From an uncultured Sulfitobacter sp. (GTDB lineage: Bacteria; Pseudomonadota; Alphaproteobacteria; Rhodobacterales; Rhodobacteraceae), in contig CAJJCJ010000002.1 of assembly GCA_905182645.1 (NCBI GenBank), positions 124,001 to 188,000 on the forward strand: a stretch of 64,000 bases of DNA. The letters are read 5' to 3'. The position numbers were made by a program, and so were the translations under genes. This document shows positions 57,356 through 64,000 of this stretch, in pieces. The stretch's first letter is position 1, and every line of letters starts with the position of its first letter. The notes under the pieces were generated by a model. It did not search any database and had not been told where the DNA came from. It saw only the letters and a program-made list of their open reading frames with translations.

Positions 57356-57923
57356 GGCCCATTTCCTTAAGGTCATCGTAGCGATTTCCGATCCGATGGT
57401 TTGGATGCCCGCCGATGGATGCGCCAAGTGCAACGACGACTTCATCCTCAGCTGGGGCGTCAGGAATTGATGTGTGGATCGTCTGATAATGGCTGCGCAG
57501 CCCGCCATCGTCTTTGTGCATTAGAGGAATTATCAACGATGTGCCGGCAGCCCCGCGCGTGTTGGCGAACACGAGATACGATTTGGCATCAACGGCATTG
57601 CGGTATGCGTTGCCGAACCACAGCGTGTGAGTCAACGCTTGGGCATGTTCAGTCTCGCCGCCCATCCCTACAATAGACGCCTTTCCATAGCCTTCGACAG
57701 TGCCGCCAGTTTCCTTAAGGATCATGTCAGTCAACATCTTACCTAAAACCGGCCCGTGGCTGCGGATTTCAGGTCGCAGGTCTTCGACGTAACCGCGCCC
57801 AAACCAAGGATTTTTGATAATCGCCATAGCGGCAACCAAAAGCGTCGGGGTCTTAACGGTCTTGCCGCCTTCGATAAATGTGTGTTGCACGGTCGTTAGA
57901 GTGCGGCGAATTTCAACGGTCAT
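57327..57923 (-). CDS. DUF1185 (amino-acid synthesis family) protein
   Basis: 198 residues. VEIRRTLTTVQHTFIEGGK at the start, RGAAGTSLIIPLMHKDDGGL in the middle and DEVVVALGASIGGHPNHRIG near the end identify the PF06684 family. Known structures have a chorismate-mutase-like fold, and the name rests on context, not on a proven reaction. The ATG at 57923 follows GGAAAG by six bases. It sits between a flavin monooxygenase and a hydrolase, suggesting it handles a ring or amide intermediate (inference). Confidence 0.82.
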   Translation of the reverse strand: MTVEIRRTLTTVQHTFIEGGKTVKTPTLLVAAMAIIKNPWFGRGYVEDLRPEIRSHGPVLGKMLTDMILKETGGTVEGYGKASIVGMGGETEHAQALTHTLWFGNAYRNAVDAKSYLVFANTRGAAGTSLIIPLMHKDDGGLRSHYQTIHTSIPDAPAEDEVVVALGASIGGHPNHRIGNRYDDLKEMGHDAENPAGV

Positions 57924-57936
57924 GGTGGTCTTTCCT

Positions 57937-58968
57937 TCAGGCAAAAGCGGGCATTACGCGGTCAATGAACAGCTGAAGCGACCGTTTTTGCACGGCCATG
58001 TCCAGCCCCATCGAGGCGTAATAGATATAGGCATCAACGCCAAGATCTTCGTAGGCGCGCAGTTTAGCGATGACCGTATCAGGGTCGCCAAACGTCAGGT
58101 TTTCTTCCAACATGGCCGGATCAACACGGACGTTTCCAGCGAGATCTTTCAGCGGGATGCTTTCAGGAAAGCCGTTCACGACATCACCCTTTTTCATCAT
58201 CAGATTGCCGAACTTCCCCAGCGCATTGCGAATTGCGCCCAATGTGGCGGTATGGTCATCTTCGGTGTCGTAAACGCTGGTGTGGCGCATCAGGGCAAAT
58301 GTACCGGCCCAGCCGCCCGCCTTGGCGATGCTTTCATCAAGCTGGGTTTTGTATTTTTCGGCTTCGGAAAAAGGCATCGTCAAAGGCCAGCACATGACAT
58401 TACAGTCGTTGGCCACAGCATAGTCGAACGTGGCGGGCGACCGCGCGGCGACCCACATCGGAACGTTGTCTTGAACAGGTTTCGGGCAGGATGTCGCCTT
58501 TGGGAACTGCCAATTTTCACCGTTGTGTTCGACGTCGCCTTTCCAAAGTTCGCGCACCAAGGGCAGCATTTCTTGCATATACCGATTACTGTCCTTTTGA
58601 TTGAGGCCCGGACGCATGCGGTCAAATTCACGCTGATACGCGCCTGACCCAAGACCTAGCTCCAACCGCCCACCGGATAAAAGATCCACCATTGCCGCCT
58701 CGCCTGCCAAATTGATCGGGTGCCAATATGATGCGTTTGCGACGCCACAACCAAGCCGAATATTGTCCGTATGCGCCGCCCACCAAGTCATGATTTGAAA
58801 CGGGTTTGGCGCAATGGTCATTTCCAATGCGTGATGTTCAGCCGCCCACGCGACCTCGAACCCAGCCTTATCGGCCATCTGGATCATCTCTATTGTGTGA
58901 TCCCGCACTGCGCTCATATCAATGGTGTCATCCATACGCTCAAGGTTAATTGCGATGTGAAATTTCAT
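57937..58968 (-). CDS. LLM-class flavin-dependent oxidoreductase
   Basis: 343 residues, bacterial-luciferase-like TIM barrel. AGFEVAWAAEHHALEMTIAP (about 33-52), NIRLGCGVANASYWHPINLA and LSGGRLELGLGSGAYQREFD are family landmarks; PMWVAARSPATFDYAVAND follows. Such enzymes use FMNH2 and O2 to oxidise sulfonates, amines, or heterocycles, often needing a flavin reductase. None lies in the cluster, though one is encoded at 1361. It follows the aldehyde dehydrogenase by 15 bp. Confidence 0.92.
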   Translation of the reverse strand: MKFHIAINLERMDDTIDMSAVRDHTIEMIQMADKAGFEVAWAAEHHALEMTIAPNPFQIMTWWAAHTDNIRLGCGVANASYWHPINLAGEAAMVDLLSGGRLELGLGSGAYQREFDRMRPGLNQKDSNRYMQEMLPLVRELWKGDVEHNGENWQFPKATSCPKPVQDNVPMWVAARSPATFDYAVANDCNVMCWPLTMPFSEAEKYKTQLDESIAKAGGWAGTFALMRHTSVYDTEDDHTATLGAIRNALGKFGNLMMKKGDVVNGFPESIPLKDLAGNVRVDPAMLEENLTFGDPDTVIAKLRAYEDLGVDAYIYYASMGLDMAVQKRSLQLFIDRVMPAFA

Positions 58969-58983
58969 TGCTCAGTCTCCTGC

Positions 58984-60459
58984 TCAGCGCGGTTTAAAGG
59001 GGTTGGTTATGGGATCGTCGGACATGTTCATCCAGACGGTTTTGGGGCGGGTATATGCATAGAGCGCTTGGAATCCGCTTTCGCGCCCATAGCCGCTGTT
59101 CTTCATGCCACCGAACGCCGCGATGGGACTAATCGCACGGTAGGTGTTTACCCACACGATTCCCGCCTTGATCTTTTTCGACATGCGCAACGACCGTGCG
59201 CTATCACGGGTAAATATACCGGCGGCCAACCCGTGTTTGGTGTCATTGGCCAGCACAAGCGCCTCGTCCTCAGTTTTGAAACGTTGAACGGATAACACAG
59301 GGCCAAACAGCTCCGTATCAACAATGGTCATTTCTTGGGTGGGGCAGTCAATAATCGTCGGCTCGAAATACAGCCCGCCAAGTTCGGGCTGTTTACCACC
59401 GCACAGAACTTTACCGCCTTCAGCCTCGGCCAACGCGACCTGAGCTTTGATATGATCCAATTGCCCTTGGGTGCAAAGCGGGCCCATCTCAGTATCTGCG
59501 ACCTGCGGGTCACCGATGCGGATATGCTTTGCGATATTGGCCATGCGCTCCAGAAATTCATCTGCGATGTCTTCGTGCAAATACAGCCGTGATCCGGCGA
59601 CACAACTTTGACCCGTCGAACCGAAAATGCCCGCAATCGATCCGTTGACTGCACTTTCGATATTAGCGTCATCGAACACGATGAACGGCGATTTCCCCCC
59701 AAGTTCCAATGATACTTCGGCAAAATTTTTGGCGGCGTTACGCATGATATGACGCGCCGCATTTGGGCCGCCAGTGAACGCCACTTTTGCAACAAGCGGA
59801 TGTGACGTCAAAACTTGGCCACACGGCTTAGCATGTCCAGTGATGATATTCAGAACCCCATCAGGAATACCTGCCTTGGCGACAAGCTTGCCAAATTCAA
59901 GCAACGGCGCGGCGGCATGTTCAGACGCTTTGAGAACGATGGTGTTGCCTGCAGCTAACGCAGGCCCAATCTTCACGGCACTAAGGAACATCTGACTGTT
60001 CCACGGAACAACTGCGGCGACGACACCGATCGGTTCACGGTCCGTGAACACAAACATATCAGGTTTATCGATGGGCAGGGTTTCACCATGTAACTTGTCA
60101 GCCGCGCCCGCGTAAAAATGCAAGAATTCCGCTATGTAGCTTGCCTGCCACGCGGTTTCAGAAAACATCTTACCGGTATCTGTTGTCTCAATCCGACCAA
60201 TCGCTTCAGAGTTTTCTGCCAGCAGATCGGCGAGCCTGCCAAGTGCTTTACCCCGTGCCGTCGCCGTCATGTCGCCCCAAGGGCCATCAAGTGCGACGTG
60301 GGCGGCTTGAACGGCTGTATCAACGTCTGCGGCGGTTGCTTCGGGAACTGTCGACCAGACAGCGCCAGTTGCAGGGTTCAAGCTATCAAATCGACCGCCA
60401 TCGGACGCATCAACCCACGCACCACCGATCAGCATTTGGTAATTAACGATGTCCGTCAT
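58984..60459 (-). CDS. NAD(P)-dependent aldehyde dehydrogenase
   Basis: 491 residues. Cofactor and active-site motifs: VVPWNSQMFLSAVKIGPALA (about 148-167), the Glu in LELGGKSPFIVFDDANI (about 252-268) and the catalytic Cys in GSTGQSCVAGSRLYLHE (about 285-301). It oxidises an aldehyde to an acid, in the cluster probably the product of the ThDP or hydrolase step. The ATG at 60459 follows GGGGGCG; one at 60471 is weaker. It is the first gene of the minus-strand operon, divergent from lysR-type. Confidence 0.93.
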   Translation of the reverse strand: MTDIVNYQMLIGGAWVDASDGGRFDSLNPATGAVWSTVPEATAADVDTAVQAAHVALDGPWGDMTATARGKALGRLADLLAENSEAIGRIETTDTGKMFSETAWQASYIAEFLHFYAGAADKLHGETLPIDKPDMFVFTDREPIGVVAAVVPWNSQMFLSAVKIGPALAAGNTIVLKASEHAAAPLLEFGKLVAKAGIPDGVLNIITGHAKPCGQVLTSHPLVAKVAFTGGPNAARHIMRNAAKNFAEVSLELGGKSPFIVFDDANIESAVNGSIAGIFGSTGQSCVAGSRLYLHEDIADEFLERMANIAKHIRIGDPQVADTEMGPLCTQGQLDHIKAQVALAEAEGGKVLCGGKQPELGGLYFEPTIIDCPTQEMTIVDTELFGPVLSVQRFKTEDEALVLANDTKHGLAAGIFTRDSARSLRMSKKIKAGIVWVNTYRAISPIAAFGGMKNSGYGRESGFQALYAYTRPKTVWMNMSDDPITNPFKPR

Positions 60460-60549
60460 GTTCGCCCCCATTTTCGAGAGCAGACTATCCAGAAAATACG
60501 ATTTGGAAAAACGAAAGTTTTTGCATATTATGTTCGGAAAGGACGAATT

Positions 60550-61380
60550 ATGAATCTCACTGAACTGCGCACCTTTCTGGCGATAATTGAAACAGGCAGC
60601 CTCGTGCGGGCATCCGAAGCGATGAATGTTACGCAGTCCACCGTCACAGCAAGGCTTAAGGCGTTAGAGGACGAGCTGGGTCAACGTTTGATCATTCGCC
60701 AGAAATCTGGCGCGAGCCTGACTGCAGCAGGTGTCAGGCTGCAGCGATATGCGGCGACTATCAGCGATCTTTGGCAACAAGCGCGGCAGGAAACGGCCCT
60801 GCCTGATGGGATGCAGTCGGTTTGCAATATGGCCTGTCATCCTGACTTGTGGCCCGACCTTGGTGCGCGGCTGTTCGATCATATCCGAACGACACAGCCA
60901 CATATCGCGCTGTCGATATGGACGGGCGGTCAGCATGATTTGACGCATTGGCTAGACAACGGCTTGGTTGACCTTGCCCTTACTTATTGGCCAAGCACGC
61001 GCGCCGCCAAACTGACCGATGAATTGCCACCAGATCGCTTGATCCTTGTTTCAGATAAAGCAGACAACCCGATCCGGTTTGACAAAGGTTATGTCTACGT
61101 CGAGGGCGGAGATGATTTTGGGCGCGCGCATGCCACGGTATTTGCGGATGCCGGTACGGCGCGCCTGAACTTTGGCACGGCGCGTTTGGGATTGGACCAT
61201 TTGCTTAAGAACGGCGGTTCAGCCTATTTGCCTGACCGGCTTGTTCAACCGCACTTGGGCAATGATTTGCATAAGCTAAAGGATGCACCGGTATTCACCC
61301 GCCCATCGTATGTTGTATCTCGAAGCACCGTGCGGGCCGGATGGCCTTGGTTTGATGATGCAATTGCTGCAATGACCTAA
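60550..61380 (+). CDS. LysR family transcriptional regulator
   Basis: 276 residues. The winged helix-turn-helix covers about 1-60 (LTELRTFLAIIETGSLVRAS; MNVTQSTVTARLKALEDELG) and the remainder is the effector domain. The divergent aldehyde dehydrogenase operon is the expected target: only 90 bp separate the starts, and a TTTTTGCATATTATG stretch there may be part of a site. AAAGGA precedes the ATG at 60550; the open frame upstream is antisense to the dehydrogenase. Shorter than the usual ~300 residues. Confidence 0.92.
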   Translation: MNLTELRTFLAIIETGSLVRASEAMNVTQSTVTARLKALEDELGQRLIIRQKSGASLTAAGVRLQRYAATISDLWQQARQETALPDGMQSVCNMACHPDLWPDLGARLFDHIRTTQPHIALSIWTGGQHDLTHWLDNGLVDLALTYWPSTRAAKLTDELPPDRLILVSDKADNPIRFDKGYVYVEGGDDFGRAHATVFADAGTARLNFGTARLGLDHLLKNGGSAYLPDRLVQPHLGNDLHKLKDAPVFTRPSYVVSRSTVRAGWPWFDDAIAAMT

Positions 61381-61910
61381 CCCGAATTAGCGGTCAATGC
61401 CCGTTCCGGTGCGTGATGCGGGCAGGCAACGTGGTGGTCGCTGCCAAGATCAATCATTTGCGGGCGGTCGCCCCCGCACAGCTGGCCTGCACTTTCGGGC
61501 AGCGCGTCCGAAAAACGCACCCCGACGGAGGTGCCAATGGCGACGGGAGCTCGCCTTCTAAAATGGGTCGCACCCGCGCCTTTTCTAGTGCCGGATCAGG
61601 GATCAGCACAGATGAGATTAACGCCTGCGTATAGGGATGTTCCGGCGCAGTCGTCAGTGTGTCGGCGGTTGCCGTTTCCATCTGGCGGCCCAGATACATC
61701 ACAACGATCCGGTCGCTAATATGTTTAACGACTGACAGATCATGCGCGATGAAAATCATCGACAGCCCCATGTCGCGCTGCAGTTCCATCAACAGATTCA
61801 CTACTTGCGCTTGTACGGACACATCCAAAGCCGACACTGGTTCATCGCAGATAATCAGCTTGGGCCGTAAGATCAGTGCGCGTGCGATCCCGATCCGCTG
61901 GCATTGTCCG
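61377..61910 (-). pseudogene. Peptide-type ABC transporter ATPase, 5' deleted and frameshifted
   Basis: Only the rear of a DppF/OppF-like ATPase remains: [17 protein letters not shown] (after the signature), [19 protein letters not shown] (Walker B and D-loop), [16 protein letters not shown], then the oligopeptide-transporter tail [12 protein letters not shown] and [14 protein letters not shown]. Walker A and the first ~150 residues are absent. Near 61470 one G is lacking in a G-run: the current frame stops early, while the next frame continues to a natural end (HHVACPHHAPERALTANSG) at 61377. Two defects mark it as dead. Confidence 0.85.
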
Positions 61911-61995
61911 TTGCATGTGCATCCGCAAATGCCTGCGTGCCGCCCATCAGCAGCAACGCTGCGGTGGAGGCCTTAAGTGCTGTTTTCAAAGTCAT
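61911..61995 (-). pseudogene. Substrate-binding protein signal-peptide remnant
   Basis: From an ATG at 61995 with GGGAGAG upstream, [20 protein letters not shown] and then AFADAHA form a complete signal peptide with cleavage site, as on peptide-transporter binding proteins. About residue 28 homology ends and the sequence runs, in another frame, into the ATPase remnant. The rest of the binding protein, both permeases and the ATPase front are gone. Confidence 0.8.
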
Positions 61996-62281
61996 GTATC
62001 TCTCCCAATTGTACGAATCTTTCAGATGATCCAAGTTCTTAAATAGAACCTGCGCCCCCTCGAGGCGCTGATAGGACATCTTTCGAATTAGCTCGGCAAG
62101 TGGCAAGTGCAATCTAGGATTGACGCAGGGGCACGCAAAGCTGCGCCTAAATATCGAATACATCGAAAAGAAAGCCCAACTTTTGCGCGGTTTATGCAAA
62201 GCAAGTTATCAGTTTGAAAATTTCCAATGACTTTTGGGTTCATATGCGCCTAAATAATCTTGGAAAGATTAGGGACATCTG
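61996..62281. other. 286 bp gap between transporter remnant and hemerythrin gene
   Basis: No gene is credible here. It would hold the old promoter of the lost transporter on the minus strand and the promoter of the hemerythrin gene on the plus strand. Near its right end is AGGGA, the ribosome site of the hemerythrin gene. I see no repeats or clear -35/-10 pairs. Confidence 0.5.
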
Positions 62282-62851
62282 ATGGATGATCTGGCTTTAA
62301 ATTCGCGCAAAGGATTGCCTGATGCGTTGCGTGTTCTGTTCGCGGAATATCCGCGTATTTCATGGGAAAACGATCCTGAGTTTAATGATTTGATCCAGTT
62401 TTGGCTTGATCGCCATCTGATGTTTCGGAGGATTGTGTCTGAGATGAAGAATGACGCTCAGCGGATTCTGGATGCAAAACTTACACCACCAAAGTTTACG
62501 TCACGCCTGTCGCGCTATGGCGGGATATTTGTTCAGGGTCTGAACGAACATCACACGATCGAGGACACGTATTATTTCCCCAAACTGGCGCAGCACGACA
62601 AACGGATCGAAGCCGGTTTTGACATTCTGGACAAAGATCACCATGAAATCGACGCACATATCAATACCTTTGTCGAAAACGCCAACGCGGTGCTAAATGC
62701 TCGCGACAACCCGACGAATATGCGTGAAAATACAGGCAAATTTGAAGCTGATCTCACGCAGCTTGAGCAGCTCCTTGATCGGCATCTAAATGACGAAGAA
62801 AAACTGATTTTGCCCGTCATATTGAAATTCGGCGCGCCTAATATGGGCTAG
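62282..62851 (+). CDS. Hemerythrin domain protein
   Basis: 189 residues, four-helix bundle for a di-iron site. Candidate ligands: His in WLDRHLMFRR (about 42-51), HHTIEDTYYFPKLAQHD (about 84-100, with HxxxE), KDHHEIDAHI (about 116-125) and LDRHLNDEEKLILPV (about 165-179). Such proteins bind O2 or sense or repair under oxidative and nitrosative stress. There is no membrane segment. AGGGA precedes the ATG. Confidence 0.85.
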   Translation: MDDLALNSRKGLPDALRVLFAEYPRISWENDPEFNDLIQFWLDRHLMFRRIVSEMKNDAQRILDAKLTPPKFTSRLSRYGGIFVQGLNEHHTIEDTYYFPKLAQHDKRIEAGFDILDKDHHEIDAHINTFVENANAVLNARDNPTNMRENTGKFEADLTQLEQLLDRHLNDEEKLILPVILKFGAPNMG

Positions 62852-62864
62852 ACAGGACGATTGC

Positions 62865-62897
62865 CCACGACGGCCAACATCTAGTTGACCGTCGTGG
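62865..62897. terminator. Hairpin between convergent hemerythrin and acs genes
   Basis: CCACGACGG and CCGTCGTGG pair perfectly (9 bp), and CAAC/GTTG extends the stem inside. It lies in the 54 bp between two convergent stops. No T-run on either side. Confidence 0.6.
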
Positions 62898-62905
62898 CGC
62901 ATCAT

Positions 62906-64000
62906 TTAAACGCGATTCATCCTGTTTTCGATCAGATCAGCCACAACTGATGGATCGGCCAAGGTTGATGTATCACCAAGCGCATCAAAATCGTTCTCGG
63001 CAATTTTGCGCAAAATACGGCGCATGATTTTACCAGACCGTGTTTTCGGCAATCCGGGCGCCCACTGAATAAGATCAGGTTTTGCGATTGGCCCGATCTC
63101 GGACCGCACCCATAATTCCAACTCTTTTCGCAACGCGTCAGTGGCGGTTTCGCCACCCATCAACGTGACATAAGCATAGATGCCCTGCCCTTTGATGTTG
63201 TGCGGATAGCCAACGACCGCAGCCTCGGCGACCTTCGGGTGCGCGACCAATGCGCTTTCGACTTCTGCAGTGCCCATCCGGTGACCAGACACGTTGATCA
63301 CGTCATCAACGCGGCCCGTAATCCAGTAATACCCGTCGGCATCGCGCCGGCAGCCGTCACCGGTAAAATAATAACCTTTGTAGTCGCTGAAATAGGTCTT
63401 TTCAAATCGGTCATGGTCTCCCCAGACGCTGCGCATTTGGCCAGGCCAGCTGTTTTTGATGCAAAGCACACCTTCGGCAGCAGTGTCCGAAATTTCGGCG
63501 CCCGTCGTTGGCTCCAAGATCACTGGCTCAATCCCAAAGAACGGCAATGTCGCCGATCCGGGTTTGGTGGCCGTGGCACCGGGCAGCGGCGTCAGCAAAT
63601 GGCCCCCAGTTTCGGTTTGCCACCACGTATCAACGATTGGGCAATTTCCTTTGCCAATGACTTCATTGTACCAATTCCAAGCCTCTGGGTTAATCGGCTC
63701 TCCGACGGTTCCTAACAATTTGAGGCTGCTGAGGTCGTGCCCTTCGACAAAGCTGTTACCCTTCGCCATCAATGCGCGGATGGCCGTTGGCGCTGTGTAG
63801 AACTGGTTCACTTTGTGTTTGTCACAGACGTCCCAGAACCGGCCCGCATCAGGATATGTTGGAATTCCTTCGAACATCACCGTGGTCGCACCATTCGCAA
63901 GCGGCCCATAGACGATGTAGCTATGGCCAGTGACCCAGCCCACATCCGCAGTACACCAAAAGACGTCACCGTCATGGTAATCAAACGTATATTCATGGGT
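62906..64000 (-). CDS. acs: Acetyl-CoA synthetase (N-terminus cut by window edge)
   Basis: 364 residues of the C-terminal part, in frame to the window edge. It activates acetate with ATP and CoA through acetyl-AMP. Seen: [20 protein letters not shown], the nucleotide site [39 protein letters not shown] (hinge), and the Lys of [20 protein letters not shown], which in Acs is the acetylation target. Typical Acs is about 650 residues, so some 290 lie outside the window. Confidence 0.94.
   Translation of the reverse strand, partial: THEYTFDYHDGDVFWCTADVGWVTGHSYIVYGPLANGATTVMFEGIPTYPDAGRFWDVCDKHKVNQFYTAPTAIRALMAKGNSFVEGHDLSSLKLLGTVGEPINPEAWNWYNEVIGKGNCPIVDTWWQTETGGHLLTPLPGATATKPGSATLPFFGIEPVILEPTTGAEISDTAAEGVLCIKNSWPGQMRSVWGDHDRFEKTYFSDYKGYYFTGDGCRRDADGYYWITGRVDDVINVSGHRMGTAEVESALVAHPKVAEAAVVGYPHNIKGQGIYAYVTLMGGETATDALRKELELWVRSEIGPIAKPDLIQWAPGLPKTRSGKIMRRILRKIAENDFDALGDTSTLADPSVVADLIENRMNRV

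Noticed and set aside
60118..60549. A 144-codon N-terminal extension of the LysR protein
   Set aside because: It is antisense to the aldehyde dehydrogenase and unlike any LysR domain; the ATG at 60550 has a ribosome site and opens with the helix-turn-helix.

Overview
The window reads as chromosome of a marine Rhodobacteraceae (Roseobacter-group) alphaproteobacterium. The grounds are gene order and protein style: an F1-only atpHAGDC operon with an H-type lectin gene beside it, a divergent methyltransferase/gloB pair, clpA followed by an M23-type protein, a MotA/MotB-like pair, ycjXF, tamAB, and DUF2125 and DUF3726 proteins. Moderate GC, dense packing and many 1-4 nt stop/start overlaps fit. 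I found no rRNA, tRNA, CRISPR array, prophage or insertion sequence. Genus-level placement is not possible from reading alone.

Region by region. 1-5.2 kb: a partial EcsC-like gene, a GNAT acetyltransferase, a flavin reductase, a SulP anion transporter, and mtnP-apt (methylthioadenosine and adenine salvage). 5.2-20.05 kb: a large catabolic island. Its divergent arms start from 15.53-15.78 kb, which carries two matching LacI-type palindromes. The right arm encodes a sugar-type ABC importer (binding protein and two permeases) and a SnoaL-like protein. The left arm encodes the importer ATPase, three more SnoaL-like proteins, a HisD/HpsN-like dehydrogenase, an SDR, a LacI regulator, a two-cupin protein, a MetE-like zinc protein and a D-2-hydroxyacid dehydrogenase. 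The substrate is not identifiable by eye. This is the best candidate here for an undescribed pathway.

20-27.5 kb: housekeeping genes: a DUF2161 protein, Mn-dependent pyrophosphatase, a HAD hydrolase, a MaoC hydratase, ribF, a YcgN-type protein, threonine aldolase, a DsbA-like isomerase and prs. 27.5-32.8 kb: the lectin gene and the F1 ATP synthase operon. 32.8-46.6 kb: a methyltransferase, gloB, clpA, an M23-fold protein lacking one expected zinc ligand, an OmpA/MotB-like protein with a 35-residue coiled-coil repeat and its MotA/ExbB-like partner, ChaC, a DUF2125 protein, ycjF/ycjX and truA. 46.6-54.5 kb: a translationally coupled DUF3726/unknown pair and tamA-tamB.

54.5-61.4 kb: a second catabolic cluster: a small protein, an Xsc/acetolactate-synthase-like ThDP enzyme, an alpha/beta hydrolase, a DUF1185 protein, a luciferase-like monooxygenase, an aldehyde dehydrogenase and a divergent LysR regulator. 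Next to it is a deletion scar in which the signal peptide of a peptide-type binding protein abuts the middle of an ABC ATPase, so the importer that may once have fed the cluster is gone. The window ends with a hemerythrin protein and the C-terminal half of acetyl-CoA synthetase.
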